Origin: an uncultured Bacilli bacterium
GTDB taxonomy: Bacteria; Bacillota_I; Bacilli_A; RF39; UBA660
Direction: 5' to 3'
Assembly: GCA_934148995.1 (NCBI GenBank)
Contig: CAKPDM010000006.1
Location: 23,140-87,139 of the forward strand
Length of the DNA: 64,000 bases
The notes beneath the pieces were generated by a model. That model had not been told where the DNA came from, searched no databases, and saw only the letters and a list, made by a program, of their open reading frames with translations. The translations under genes and the position numbers were made by a program. Position 1 is the stretch's first letter. Every line of letters begins with the position of its first letter. This document shows, in pieces, positions 53,176-61,716 of the stretch.

Positions 53176-55536
53176 ATGATTAAAAGATATAACCCAGATA
53201 AAGACAAAGGTCTTACTAAAGACCAAGTAAATGAAAGAATAAAAGATAACTTAGTTAACTTTAATACTAACGTAAAAACTAAGACAGCTAAAGAAATAAT
53301 TTTGGAAAATACAGTGACTCTGTTTAACATAATCAATGCCATTTTAGCTGTTGCTATTATCGCCGTAGGTAGTTATAAAAACTTAGGATTTTTATTAATA
53401 ATTGTTTTAAATACAGTTATTAGTACTTTTCAAGAATTACATTCCAAAAGTGTTATTGATAAACTCTCAGTAGTTTCTGCTTCGAAAATTAAAGTACTAA
53501 GAGAAGGAAAAGAAGAAGAACTAAATTTAGATGAAATAGTTTTAGATGATGTTATTTTATTAGAACTAGGTAACCAAGTAGTAACTGATGCAGTAATAAT
53601 TTCTGGAATAGTAGAAGTAGATGAGTCATTTATAACAGGAGAAAGTGATACTTTAACTAAAAAAGCAGGTGATATGCTTTTATCAGGTAGTTTTATTGTC
53701 AGTGGTAATGCTAAAGCTAGAGTAGAACATATTGGTTATGATAATTACACTGCTAAAATATCAAGTGATACTAAGTATATTAAACCAATATCTTCAGAGA
53801 TTATGCGTTCACTTAATAAAATAGTTAAAACCATCTCTGTCATTATCGTTCCTCTCGGTATATTACTTTTTGCAAGACAACTTTATTTAACTGGAAATAC
53901 ATTACAAAATGCCGTTGTTAACACGGTAGCAGCTATTATTGGAATGATACCAGAAGGACTAGTATTACTTACTTCAACAGTTTTTGCTGTTTCTGTTATT
54001 CGTTTATCGAAAGAAAAGGTATTAGTTCAAGATTTATATTGTATTGAGTCTTTAGCAAGAGTAGACGTTATTTGCCTTGATAAGACTGGTACAATAACAG
54101 AAGGAAAAATGGAAGTTGTTGATGTCATTCCGGTTGATGGAGAAACAAAAGCTTCAATAGGAGATATTCTAAGTAGTATGATGGGAGCAACTGAAGATAA
54201 GAATGCAACAGCTCTTGCATTAAGAGAAGCTTATTATCAGAAACCTAAATGGAAAGTAGAAAATGTTATTCCATTTTCATCTGCTAAAAAATATTCGGGT
54301 GTAAGTTTTGAAAATGGTACTTATTTAATCGGTGCTCCGGAATTTGTCTTAAAAGATCATGGCAAAAGTTATCAGAAGATGTTAACTGATTATATAAAAA
54401 AATATCGAGTTTTAGTTTTAGCAAAAGTTAGTAACTATGAAAAGAAAAATGAAAAAATCGAAGCCTTAGGATTTATATTACTACAAGATAAAGTTAGAAA
54501 AGAAGCTAAGAAAACCTTGGAATATTTTAAAGAACAGGGAGTTACAATTAAAATTATTTCAGGTGATAATCCACTTACAGTAGCTGCTATTGCTAAAAGG
54601 GCAGGATTAACAGAAAACTTAAAAGTTATTGATTTGTCAACACTTCATGATGAGAAAGAAATCAAAGAAGCGGCATTAAAATATGATATCTTTGGTCGAG
54701 TAAAACCAGAAGAGAAACATTTACTTATTAGAGCTTTAAAAGAAAATGGACACAATGTAGCAATGACAGGTGATGGAGTTAATGATTGTTTAGCCTTAAA
54801 AGAAGCAGATTGTTCTATTGCAATGGCTTCTGGAAGTGATGCAGCGCGAAGCGTGTCACAATTAGTTTTATTAGATTCTAATTTTGCCTCAATGCCAAGT
54901 GTTGTAGCAGAAGGCCGAAGAAGCATTAATAATCTAGAAAGATCAGCATCATTATTTCTAGTCAAAACAATTTATGCTGGAATACTTGCTTTTCTATTCC
55001 TTTTCATAGAAATGTCATACCCATTCATTCCAATTCAATTAACGTTAGCTAGTGTTGCAACAATAGGAATACCATCATTTGTTTTAGCTTTGGAACCAAA
55101 TAAAGAAAGAGTAAAAGGAAATTTCTTAGCTAACGTTTTGAGAAAGTCAGCACCACCAGCATTTACCATTATTTTAAATATTTTGTTAATTTGTATGTTT
55201 GGACAAACTCTTAGTCTTAGTTATGCTAAAATTTCAACTCTTTGCTTAACTTTGACTGGCTATACTTCCTTTATTCTTTTATATAAAATTTGTCGTCCAT
55301 TTAATAGAATAAGATTGTTTCTCTTTAGCTCAATGTTTTATTTATTCATCTATGCAATCTTTAACTTAACGACTTTATTTTCTATAACACATTTTAATAC
55401 CTTTATGGTTTTTCTTACATTTTTATTAATGTATCTATCACATAGACTTTATAACTTGTTTGAAGTGTTAGTAGATAAACTAATTCAGAAGTTAAGTAAT
55501 AAAAAAGAAGCACTAACTCTAATAGAAAAAGTATAG
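53176..55536 (+). CDS. Cation-transporting P-type ATPase, CtpE-like
   Basis: A 786-aa P-type ATPase. Motifs: TGES (in FITGESDTL), phosphorylation D302 in DKTGTITEG, IISGDNP, TGDGVNDCLALKEADCS, and IPEGLVLLTSTVFAV in the fourth membrane helix region. The extended C-terminal hydrophobic part and IPEG segment are like the actinobacterial CtpE/HAD-IC group, one member of which takes up calcium; the ion here is not determined. The ATG at 53176 follows GGAAGTGATG. A terminator overlaps its stop. Confidence 0.82.
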   Translation: MIKRYNPDKDKGLTKDQVNERIKDNLVNFNTNVKTKTAKEIILENTVTLFNIINAILAVAIIAVGSYKNLGFLLIIVLNTVISTFQELHSKSVIDKLSVVSASKIKVLREGKEEELNLDEIVLDDVILLELGNQVVTDAVIISGIVEVDESFITGESDTLTKKAGDMLLSGSFIVSGNAKARVEHIGYDNYTAKISSDTKYIKPISSEIMRSLNKIVKTISVIIVPLGILLFARQLYLTGNTLQNAVVNTVAAIIGMIPEGLVLLTSTVFAVSVIRLSKEKVLVQDLYCIESLARVDVICLDKTGTITEGKMEVVDVIPVDGETKASIGDILSSMMGATEDKNATALALREAYYQKPKWKVENVIPFSSAKKYSGVSFENGTYLIGAPEFVLKDHGKSYQKMLTDYIKKYRVLVLAKVSNYEKKNEKIEALGFILLQDKVRKEAKKTLEYFKEQGVTIKIISGDNPLTVAAIAKRAGLTENLKVIDLSTLHDEKEIKEAALKYDIFGRVKPEEKHLLIRALKENGHNVAMTGDGVNDCLALKEADCSIAMASGSDAARSVSQLVLLDSNFASMPSVVAEGRRSINNLERSASLFLVKTIYAGILAFLFLFIEMSYPFIPIQLTLASVATIGIPSFVLALEPNKERVKGNFLANVLRKSAPPAFTIILNILLICMFGQTLSLSYAKISTLCLTLTGYTSFILLYKICRPFNRIRLFLFSSMFYLFIYAIFNLTTLFSITHFNTFMVFLTFLLMYLSHRLYNLFEVLVDKLIQKLSNKKEALTLIEKV

Positions 55537-55544
55537 TGCTTTTT
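55509..55544 (+). terminator. Terminator of P-type ATPase gene
   Basis: AGCACTA at 55509 pairs with TAGTGCT at 55534, followed by T residues; overlaps the 3' coding end. Confidence 0.65.
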
Positions 55545-55550
55545 GGTTAT

Positions 55551-55575
55551 AAAAAAACTCCGTTACAAGGAGTTT
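55551..55575 (-). terminator. Terminator of tRNA-Ser on minus strand
   Basis: AAACTCC/GGAGTTT hairpin followed by seven T when read on the minus strand. Confidence 0.75.
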
Positions 55576-55585
55576 AAATTCTAAA

Positions 55586-55676
55586 TGGCGGAGACAGAGG
55601 GATTTGAACCCTCGCGACAGTTACCCATCCTACTCCCTTAGCAGGGGAGCCTCTTCAGCCTCTTGAGTATGTCTCC
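55586..55676 (-). tRNA. tRNA-Ser (GCT)
   Basis: Class II tRNA with a long variable arm, acceptor GGAGACA/TGTCTCC, discriminator G, anticodon GCT and encoded CCA. Confidence 0.95.
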
Positions 55677-55696
55677 AAATTGCTTCCGTAGTTATA

Positions 55697-55725
55697 ATAT
55701 TACCGTAAAATGAAAGTGATGTCAA
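55697..55725 (-). promoter_or_regulatory. tRNA-Ser promoter
   Basis: On the minus strand TTGACA, 17 bp, TAATAT, 20 bp before the tRNA-Ser. Confidence 0.75.
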
Positions 55726-55735
55726 CACTTTTACA

Positions 55736-55764
55736 AAGAAAAAAGTAACTTTTATAAGTTACTT
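55736..55764 (-). terminator. Terminator after tRNA-Glu on minus strand
   Basis: AAGTAACTT and AAGTTACTT pair, followed by a T-run on the minus strand, separating the Ile-Asn-Glu array from tRNA-Ser. Confidence 0.75.
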
Positions 55765-55776
55765 CTAAAATCTAAA

Positions 55777-55853
55777 TGGTGACCAGTACGGAATTCGAAT
55801 CCGTGAATGCTGCCGTGAAAGGGCAGTGTGTTAAGCCACTTCACCAACTGGCC
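55777..55853 (-). tRNA. tRNA-Glu (TTC)
   Basis: Acceptor GGCCAGT/ACTGGTC, anticodon loop CTTTCAC, anticodon TTC, encoded CCA. Confidence 0.93.
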
Positions 55854-55861
55854 AAAAAAAA

Positions 55862-55938
55862 TGGCGCCTCAACTAGGACTTGAACCTAGGACCCCTTGAT
55901 TAACAGTCAAGTGCTCTAACCAACTGAGCTATTGAGGC
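55862..55938 (-). tRNA. tRNA-Asn (GTT)
   Basis: Acceptor GCCTCAA/TTGAGGC, discriminator G, anticodon loop CTGTTAA, encoded CCA. Confidence 0.95.
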
Positions 55939-55945
55939 ATTAAAA

Positions 55946-56022
55946 TGGTGGGCCTGACAGGACTTGAACCTGTGACCTCTCGCTTATCAAGCGAGCGCTC
56001 TAACCAACTGAGCTACAAGCCC
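55946..56022 (-). tRNA. tRNA-Ile (GAT)
   Basis: Acceptor GGGCTTG/CAGGCCC, anticodon loop TTGATAA, discriminator A, encoded CCA. Its discriminator matches the T-box of ileS. Confidence 0.95.
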
Positions 56023-56044
56023 GTCTGAATAACAGAACAATTTA

Positions 56045-56073
56045 ATATTACAACAGTTTGTTATATAAATCAA
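56045..56073 (-). promoter_or_regulatory. Promoter of tRNA Ile-Asn-Glu array
   Basis: On the minus strand TTGATT, 17 bp, TAATAT, 22 bp before tRNA-Ile. Confidence 0.65.
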
Positions 56074-56214
56074 GTCTTTTTTTTAATTTTGTAATATATT
56101 TCCGACTTGCACATTTAGAATAGCAAACATATAGTGAAAAATCAAGCTTTTTTTGAAAAATATTGTGATAAATTTTATCTTTTGTTATAATCTTCTAAGA
56201 AAAGAGGTGCTCCT

Positions 56215-57057
56215 ATGCAGAAAAAAGTTGAAAAAGAGGGATTATTACTAGAAACAATTTTAGAATTATTCAAAGAACAAAGTCATAAAAAATTAAAATC
56301 TTATCTAAAAAACAATAGTATTTTCGTAAATGGCAAGTGTATTACTGCCTATAACTACAAAGTTAGAAAAAATGACATCATCGAAATACGTAAAGATTAT
56401 AAGACCCATAAAAAATGCCCATTAAAAATTTTATACGAAGATGAGTACTTTTTGGTAATTGACAAACCAGCTCACTTACTAACAATCGCTACCACCAAAG
56501 AAAAAGAACAAACCGCTTACCATATAATGCGTGAATTTATCAAAGAAAGAAACCGTAAAGACAAAATCTTTATTCTTCATCGACTAGATAAAGACACTTC
56601 AGGGATAGTAATCTTTGTCAAAGATGAAAAAATTAAAGAACTATTACAAAATGATTGGAACAATTTAATAGAAGATAGAGAGTATATGGCAATCGTTCCC
56701 AAAGGAATCAAATCATACACTAGCTATACGTGCTATTTGAAAGAAGACAGCAATTATAAAGTATATGTCACTAATGACAAAAAAGCCAAAAAAGCAATAA
56801 CTTCTATAACATTATTAAAAGAAAAAGGAAATTATTCTCAAGTCAAAGTAAATATTAAGACAGGACGAAAAAATCAAATCAGAGCAGTATTGTCTCATTT
56901 AGGCTATCCTATTGTAGGTGATGTAAAATATGGAAGTCCAATTAAAGCCAAAAGACTATTATTGCACGCTTCAAAAATAGTCTTAACAAATCCAGCTAAT
57001 AACAAAAAATATATCTTTGAAAGTAAACTACCAAGAGAATTTCAAAAATACGTATAA
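56215..57057 (+). CDS. RluA-family pseudouridine synthase
   Basis: A 280-aa enzyme that isomerises uridines in rRNA or tRNA. An N-terminal S4-like RNA-binding domain (about 5-60) precedes the catalytic domain with the conserved HRLDKDTSGIV (catalytic Asp) and KTGRKNQIRAVL and GDVKYG motifs. RluD-like architecture; the exact target is unclear. The ATG follows AGAGGTGCT. Codon use here has more A-rich third positions than neighbours but nothing extreme. It ends 44 bp before sigG. Confidence 0.88.
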   Translation: MQKKVEKEGLLLETILELFKEQSHKKLKSYLKNNSIFVNGKCITAYNYKVRKNDIIEIRKDYKTHKKCPLKILYEDEYFLVIDKPAHLLTIATTKEKEQTAYHIMREFIKERNRKDKIFILHRLDKDTSGIVIFVKDEKIKELLQNDWNNLIEDREYMAIVPKGIKSYTSYTCYLKEDSNYKVYVTNDKKAKKAITSITLLKEKGNYSQVKVNIKTGRKNQIRAVLSHLGYPIVGDVKYGSPIKAKRLLLHASKIVLTNPANNKKYIFESKLPREFQKYV

Positions 57058-57066
57058 AAAAATTAT

Positions 57067-57097
57067 CTTTCTATCATTATAAAGATAGAAAGGTGAT
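57067..57097 (+). promoter_or_regulatory. Hairpin partly covering the sigG ribosome binding site
   Basis: CTTTCTATC (57067-57075) pairs perfectly with GATAGAAAG (57084-57092) over an eight-base loop; a U-G pair can extend it to 57093. The Shine-Dalgarno AGGTGAT (57091-57097) is thus partly within the stem. It could also act as a weak terminator but lacks a T-run. Confidence 0.6.
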
Positions 57098-57100
57098 AAA

Positions 57101-57874
57101 ATGTCAAACTATAAAGTAGAAATTAGTGGAGTAGATACTAGAAACTTAAAAGTATTAACTAATGAAGAAATGGTCGAGTTATTCAAAAACATTAAGACAA
57201 ATCCGTTTGCAAGAAATGATTTAGTAGAAGGTAATTTAAAATTGGTTCTAAGTATCTTGAAAAAGTTTAAAAATTATAATGAAAACCTAGATGATTTATT
57301 TCAAGTCGGTTGTGTTGGACTAGTCAAATCAATAGATAACTTTGACCTTTCTCAAAATGTAAAATTCTCAACTTATGCAGTCCCAATGATTATTGGAGAA
57401 ATAAGACGTTATTTAAGAGATAATAACACAATAAGAGTAAGTCGTTCCATCAAAGATTTAGCCTATAAAGCATTAAAATACAAAGAAGAGTATGTCTTAA
57501 CAAACGGAAGAGAACCATCTTGTGAAGAAATCAGTCAAAAACTAGACTGCACAACTTACGACGTTGTTAATGCCTTAGAAGCTTTGCGCAATCCAATTTC
57601 GATGTTTGAACCAATCTATAGCGACGGCGGAGATACAATTTATCTATATGATCAAATAGAAGATAAAAAACAAAAAGGTAGCGAGATGGAAAATCGTCTT
57701 GCCACTAGCGACGCTATTACAATGCTTTCAGAAAGATGCCAACACATTTTAGAAGAACGGTTCATTATTGGTAAAACTCAAATGGAAGTAGCAGAAGAAT
57801 TAGCTATCAGTCAAGCACAAGTTTCACGATTGGAAAAAACCGCTGTAAAGCAACTAAAGAAAATACTTAAATAG
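57101..57874 (+). CDS. sigG: Forespore sigma factor SigG
   Basis: A 257-aa sigma-70 family factor of the sporulation group. It opens with the SigG-like KVEISGVDTRNLKVLTNEEM; region 2 has DDLFQVGCVGLVKSIDNFD and FSTYAVPMIIGEIRRYLRD, region 3 IRVSRSIKDLA, region 4 QMEVAEELAISQAQVSRLEK. SigG drives late forespore genes. It is followed by a ylmC-like gene as in Bacillus. No sigE is upstream here. Its ribosome site is partly in a hairpin. Confidence 0.93.
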   Translation: MSNYKVEISGVDTRNLKVLTNEEMVELFKNIKTNPFARNDLVEGNLKLVLSILKKFKNYNENLDDLFQVGCVGLVKSIDNFDLSQNVKFSTYAVPMIIGEIRRYLRDNNTIRVSRSIKDLAYKALKYKEEYVLTNGREPSCEEISQKLDCTTYDVVNALEALRNPISMFEPIYSDGGDTIYLYDQIEDKKQKGSEMENRLATSDAITMLSERCQHILEERFIIGKTQMEVAEELAISQAQVSRLEKTAVKQLKKILK

Positions 57875-57918
57875 AATAGTATTTCTTTTTTTTACATAAA
57901 AATTAATAGGTGGTCAGA

Positions 57919-58149
57919 GTGAGATTATCAGATTTGCAGAATAAAGATATCGTAAATACAATAGATGGGCGAAATGTTGGAAATATAATTGACGTAAAAA
58001 TAGACCAAATAAATGGAGCTATTCTTGCTTTAGTAGTGGAACCAAATAAAAAAATGATTTCCTTTATGAACAGGGGAGTCGAGGAAGAAATATCATGGAA
58101 AAATATTGAAAGAATCGGCGAAGACGTTATTTTGGTACGTCTAGAATGA
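57919..58149 (+). CDS. ylmC: YlmC/YmxH-family PRC-barrel protein
   Basis: A 76-aa PRC-barrel-like protein, typical of the YlmC/YmxH sporulation-linked family, with LSDLQNKDIVNTIDGRNVGNI and a closing IERIGEDVILVR. The GTG at 57919 is preferred, with AGGTGG just upstream, because family members begin at this residue; a GTG three codons earlier overlaps the ribosome site. Its stop overlaps the start of yunB. Molecular function is not established. Confidence 0.82.
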   Translation: MRLSDLQNKDIVNTIDGRNVGNIIDVKIDQINGAILALVVEPNKKMISFMNRGVEEEISWKNIERIGEDVILVRLE

Positions 58150-58895
58150 TGAATCAACAACGACTTAAGTTAAAAAAAACTAATAACTGTAAACCCAAAT
58201 CAAAGACGTTTTCTTTTTTGCTTGGAAGTATTTTTTTCTCGTTCGTATTAGCTCTATTCATTATCTTTAAAACTGGAAAAAATTTAGAAGAATCAATAAC
58301 GGATTATGCAACTATAGAAGTCAAAAGAGTAGCAACCACCATTTTAAATGATGTCATTAGAAATTATAATTTTTCAGAGGAAAATCTATACAAAATAGTG
58401 AAAAACGACACTAAGGAGATAGAACTAATCGATTATAATTCTAAAGAGGTAAATAATATATTAAGCAAAATAAATAGAGAAATTACCAATAAACTTCTTG
58501 AACTCGAACGTGGAGAGACCAAAAATATATCTATATCTGACGGATTAAAAGGCAAGAACTATATTTATCTAAAAAATGGCGTGGTTTGTGATATACCCGT
58601 TGGTAGTTTGACAGGAAATTCTTTATTAATTAACACAACAATGGCTATTCCGATTAGATTCTCCTTTGTCGGAAGTGTTAAAAGCAATCTGGATGTCAAG
58701 GTTACTTCCTATGGACTAAATAATGCTTTAGTAGAACTATCGATAACTGCCGAGGTAACCGAACAAATTACACTTCCCCATACATCTAAAGAAGTAAAAG
58801 TTTCCTCAAGTATTCCTATTGTTACAGAACTTATTCAAGGCAAAGTGCCATATTATTATCAGGGAGGTCTAGAAAAAAATTCTAATCTGAGTTAA
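58146..58895 (+). CDS. yunB: Sporulation protein YunB
   Basis: A 249-aa protein with one N-terminal membrane helix (about 22-42) and an extracytoplasmic region carrying the YunB pattern: IPVGSLTGNSLL, IPIRFSFVGSVKSNLDVKV, LSITAEVTEQI and a closing IPIVTELIQGKVPYYYQ. YunB is a conserved sporulation protein of uncertain biochemical role. It overlaps ylmC (ATGATG) and is followed by yutD, matching the yun/yut neighbourhood of Bacillus. Confidence 0.85.
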   Translation: MMNQQRLKLKKTNNCKPKSKTFSFLLGSIFFSFVLALFIIFKTGKNLEESITDYATIEVKRVATTILNDVIRNYNFSEENLYKIVKNDTKEIELIDYNSKEVNNILSKINREITNKLLELERGETKNISISDGLKGKNYIYLKNGVVCDIPVGSLTGNSLLINTTMAIPIRFSFVGSVKSNLDVKVTSYGLNNALVELSITAEVTEQITLPHTSKEVKVSSSIPIVTELIQGKVPYYYQGGLEKNSNLS

Positions 58896-58919
58896 AATAT
58901 GATGAGAAAGAGGAATATT

Positions 58920-59189
58920 ATGATTGAATTTTTTGATAATGAATATGAAGTTATTGTTGGTGAAGAAAACTTTAATAAAGAAACAGTAGAAAATTTGCTT
59001 ACTGATTATTTCGAACCATACGACTATATTTTTGGAGATTATGCTTACGATAAACTAAGACTAAAGGGATATTACGATAGTAATAGTAGAAATAAAAATG
59101 AAATTAATGATATTAAAGGATTAGATGATTATATAAAAAATTATTGTGCCTATGGTTGTCGATATTTTCTTCTAAAAAAGATAAAATGA
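58920..59189 (+). CDS. yutD: YutD family protein
   Basis: An 89-aa protein of the YutD family, with the diagnostic YDYIFGDYAYDKLRLKGYY and the ending YCAYGCRYFLLKK. The start at 58920 follows AAAGAGGAA; the earlier frame start overlaps the yunB end without a good site. Family function is unknown; it is widely conserved in Bacilli. Gene context with yunB, yutH-like and yutI-like genes supports the call. Confidence 0.85.
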   Translation: MIEFFDNEYEVIVGEENFNKETVENLLTDYFEPYDYIFGDYAYDKLRLKGYYDSNSRNKNEINDIKGLDDYIKNYCAYGCRYFLLKKIK

Positions 59190-59202
59190 TTTGTTAGTTG
59201 AC

Positions 59203-59234
59203 AAGAATAGAAAAAAAGCTTTCTATTTTTGTTT
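59203..59234 (+). terminator. Terminator after yutD
   Basis: AATAGAAA pairs with TTTCTATT, followed by T residues. A TTGACA at 59199 overlaps it. Confidence 0.6.
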
Positions 59235-59282
59235 TTTTATGTTACTATTATTTTGTAGAATAGCGAGGGAGGAAGAATATAT

Positions 59283-59546
59283 ATGGAAAATAGTGAAAAA
59301 AAGATAATGTCAATCGTACAAGAAGATGGTTCTATTGATGAAGTAGAAGTTGTAATCGCGTTTGAATTTAAAGATACAAAAAGAGAATATGTAGTGTATA
59401 CAAAAAATGAAAAGGATGCTAATGGTAATGTTACTGTCTATGTATCTCGCGTTGATCGCAGTGGAGAGACTCCACAATTATTTGGTGTAGATAATGAAGA
59501 GGAATGGAATAGAGTAAAGGACGTATTACGTAAGTTATCACAATAA
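59283..59546 (+). CDS. DUF1292 (YrzB-like) protein
   Basis: An 87-aa small acidic protein of the DUF1292 family, with FEFKDTKREYVVYTKNEKD, VYVSRVD and an EEWNRVKDVL helix at the end. Members are widespread in Firmicutes and of unknown function. The ATG follows AGGGAGGA. A larger coiled-coil gene starts 16 bp after its stop, so the pair is likely co-transcribed. Confidence 0.8.
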   Translation: MENSEKKIMSIVQEDGSIDEVEVVIAFEFKDTKREYVVYTKNEKDANGNVTVYVSRVDRSGETPQLFGVDNEEEWNRVKDVLRKLSQ

Positions 59547-59562
59547 CAGTGGAGGCATAATT

Positions 59563-61272
59563 ATGATTGAAGAGAAAAAGATAAATGAATTGGAAGAACT
59601 AGGAGTAAGTATTGTTGAGAATCCATCTAGTACTATTGAACGATCTAATCCAACAAAGCTTAAGTTAACTACTGTAACATTTATGGCTATAGCTAAAATA
59701 CAACTTTATTTTTTAAATAAAATGTTGGAGCAGGCTCAATCAGCTAAAGAATTAGCGGTCAAAGGCCTTGAAAATGTTAGTATGCCAAAAGAAAGAAAAG
59801 AAAACTTTATTAGAGAGCTTGACAATGATATTAATATATTAGCAGGAGAAATAAAAGAGTTTAAAGAGAAATATGAAAGATTGTTTGCTCATGGTAAACG
59901 CAGCTTAAAGGTGCCAGAAAGAAATGGCGTTCGTTTATTAAAGAAAGGTAGAATTAAAAAAGAAATGACTGGTGTAGTTGACTCTCATCGTGAAATGAAT
60001 AACATTTTTGCATCTACCAAAGATAAATTTGCATCTGTAGCAAAGCCTGTAGAACGTGAAGTTGAAATTAGCAATGTTGAGCAGGATAATATCAGAAAAG
60101 CAGTTTATAACGCACTTAATGGAGTAGATGAAAGTAAAATTAACAGAAATAACTACGGCGAAGCAGCAACAACAATATCAGAGAATGCAATGAGAGAATT
60201 AGGTAAAACTGATGTAAAAACTAGAGATAAAAAAGCTGAAGGGATTTTTGATAATGGTGAAAAACGTACGGCGTTGAATAAAGAAGCTTTTGAAAAAATT
60301 TTACATAACGGAAGAGTTAATTCAGAAGAAAAGATTGATTCCAATAATAATGGCAAATCAGTTTCTATAGAAGATGAGAACAATCAGAAACCAGTAGTCA
60401 CACCGGCAACTTTTAGAATGGCTAGTCCAGCACCAATGTTAAGAGAAGAAAAAAGTATCTTTGATACTGATAATATTTTTTCCAAGGATATACCAGTTAT
60501 TAATGCTTCTAGTTTGAATCATGCAAAGGAAGTTGACACTGAGTCAGAAAAGAATGATTATTTATCAGATGCTATGATAAGTAAGTTAACTAGTGAATTG
60601 GTAAATAAAAAAGCAAGTTCAATATTTGAGAAAAAATTAGATGAAGAAAAAGAAGAATTGGATCAAGCTGTAGAAAAAGCAGTATCACTTGCAAATACTG
60701 AAACAGAAGAAAATGATATTCCAGATCCTGAAATTTTAAAACAACAATTAGAAGAATCTATGCTAGAAAGAGAAAATAAACGAAAAGCTAAAGAGAATGC
60801 TAAGCATAAGTATGAAGAAGAGAGAAAAAATAGAGAGCAAAAAGAAGAGGAACTTTCTCAGAGTAAAAAAGAGGTTGAAGCTATTAAACAGGATATAGAG
60901 AGAAAGAGACAAGAACAGAAGGATATTGATAAACTAAGCAACGATGTAAAAAGAGCTCTAGCATTAAAAAGACAGATAGAAGAGAATAGGTTAGAAGCAG
61001 CAAAAGAAGAAGAGGAAGCCAGAAAATATCAGAAAACATTAGAAGAGGAAAGAAAAGAACAAGAACGTGTTGATAAGGAAAAACAACAAATTTCTGAAGA
61101 AAAAGCAAGATTAAAAACTGAAAATTCTAGAATTTCTTCTGATATTCAGTCAGAAAAGGAAAACTTAGAAAGTTTAAAGAGAGAGCTACAAAAACTTTCG
61201 TCCCCTTCAGTAGGACAAACTGAAGGACCACTTGAAGGACCAAAAGTAACTGTTACTCGTGCTTCAAAATAA
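59563..61272 (+). CDS. Long coiled-coil protein, unknown
   Basis: A 569-aa soluble protein. The first 130 residues form a helical domain (KLKLTTVTFMAIAKIQLYF, then a basic KRSLKVPERNGVRLLKKGR). A polar, possibly disordered middle (about 140-340) follows. Residues about 350-550 are a long Glu/Lys/Arg/Gln-rich coiled coil, then a short Pro/Gly tail. No signal or membrane segment. The ATG follows GTGGAGG. I do not recognise the family; it could be a cytoskeletal or spore-assembly scaffold, but that is a guess. Confidence 0.65.
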   Translation: MIEEKKINELEELGVSIVENPSSTIERSNPTKLKLTTVTFMAIAKIQLYFLNKMLEQAQSAKELAVKGLENVSMPKERKENFIRELDNDINILAGEIKEFKEKYERLFAHGKRSLKVPERNGVRLLKKGRIKKEMTGVVDSHREMNNIFASTKDKFASVAKPVEREVEISNVEQDNIRKAVYNALNGVDESKINRNNYGEAATTISENAMRELGKTDVKTRDKKAEGIFDNGEKRTALNKEAFEKILHNGRVNSEEKIDSNNNGKSVSIEDENNQKPVVTPATFRMASPAPMLREEKSIFDTDNIFSKDIPVINASSLNHAKEVDTESEKNDYLSDAMISKLTSELVNKKASSIFEKKLDEEKEELDQAVEKAVSLANTETEENDIPDPEILKQQLEESMLERENKRKAKENAKHKYEEERKNREQKEEELSQSKKEVEAIKQDIERKRQEQKDIDKLSNDVKRALALKRQIEENRLEAAKEEEEARKYQKTLEEERKEQERVDKEKQQISEEKARLKTENSRISSDIQSEKENLESLKRELQKLSSPSVGQTEGPLEGPKVTVTRASK

Positions 61273-61295
61273 AAATATTACTCATTTTTGTAAAA

Positions 61296-61325
61296 AAAAG
61301 CACTGTATAAATCGGTGCTTTTTTT
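61296..61325 (+). terminator. Terminator after coiled-coil gene
   Basis: AAAAGCAC and GTGCTTTT pair across a loop of about 11 bases, then T-run. Confidence 0.8.
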
Positions 61326-61716
61326 GCTTTGATGATTAAGTTAATAATTTGCTTTTTTGTCTATACTTCAAAAGTTATTCATATTATGTGTATGATATGA
61401 GTAGCTCACCACATATCAGATGTGTTATAACGTTGAAACTTAAGTATGAAAAATGGCTAAGATGAAATAAAATAACTATTAAAGTAAGAAAGTAATTAAT
61501 TGTGGTAATTCACACTTAAAATTGATTAATATGTCATAAAATAAAATCACTATAAACAATTTATTAAAAGGTAAAACACAGTGTAATAATGATAAGCGAA
61601 TATCTTAATAAAATTGGCTAATTAAGTAATCATTAGAGTCGACTTACTAGTTGATAGTTTATAGAAGGGCTAACTGGTCTATTAGTAGATGCTTTTTCAT
61701 ATTATTAAATGAGGTG
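61326..61716. other. 391-bp intergenic region upstream of yutH-like gene
   Basis: No ORF with a ribosome site is seen. GTCTATT, 14 bp, CATATTAT (61676-61704) loosely resembles a mother-cell sigma-E promoter, fitting a coat-type gene downstream, but the match is weak. Nothing else recognised. Confidence 0.3.
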
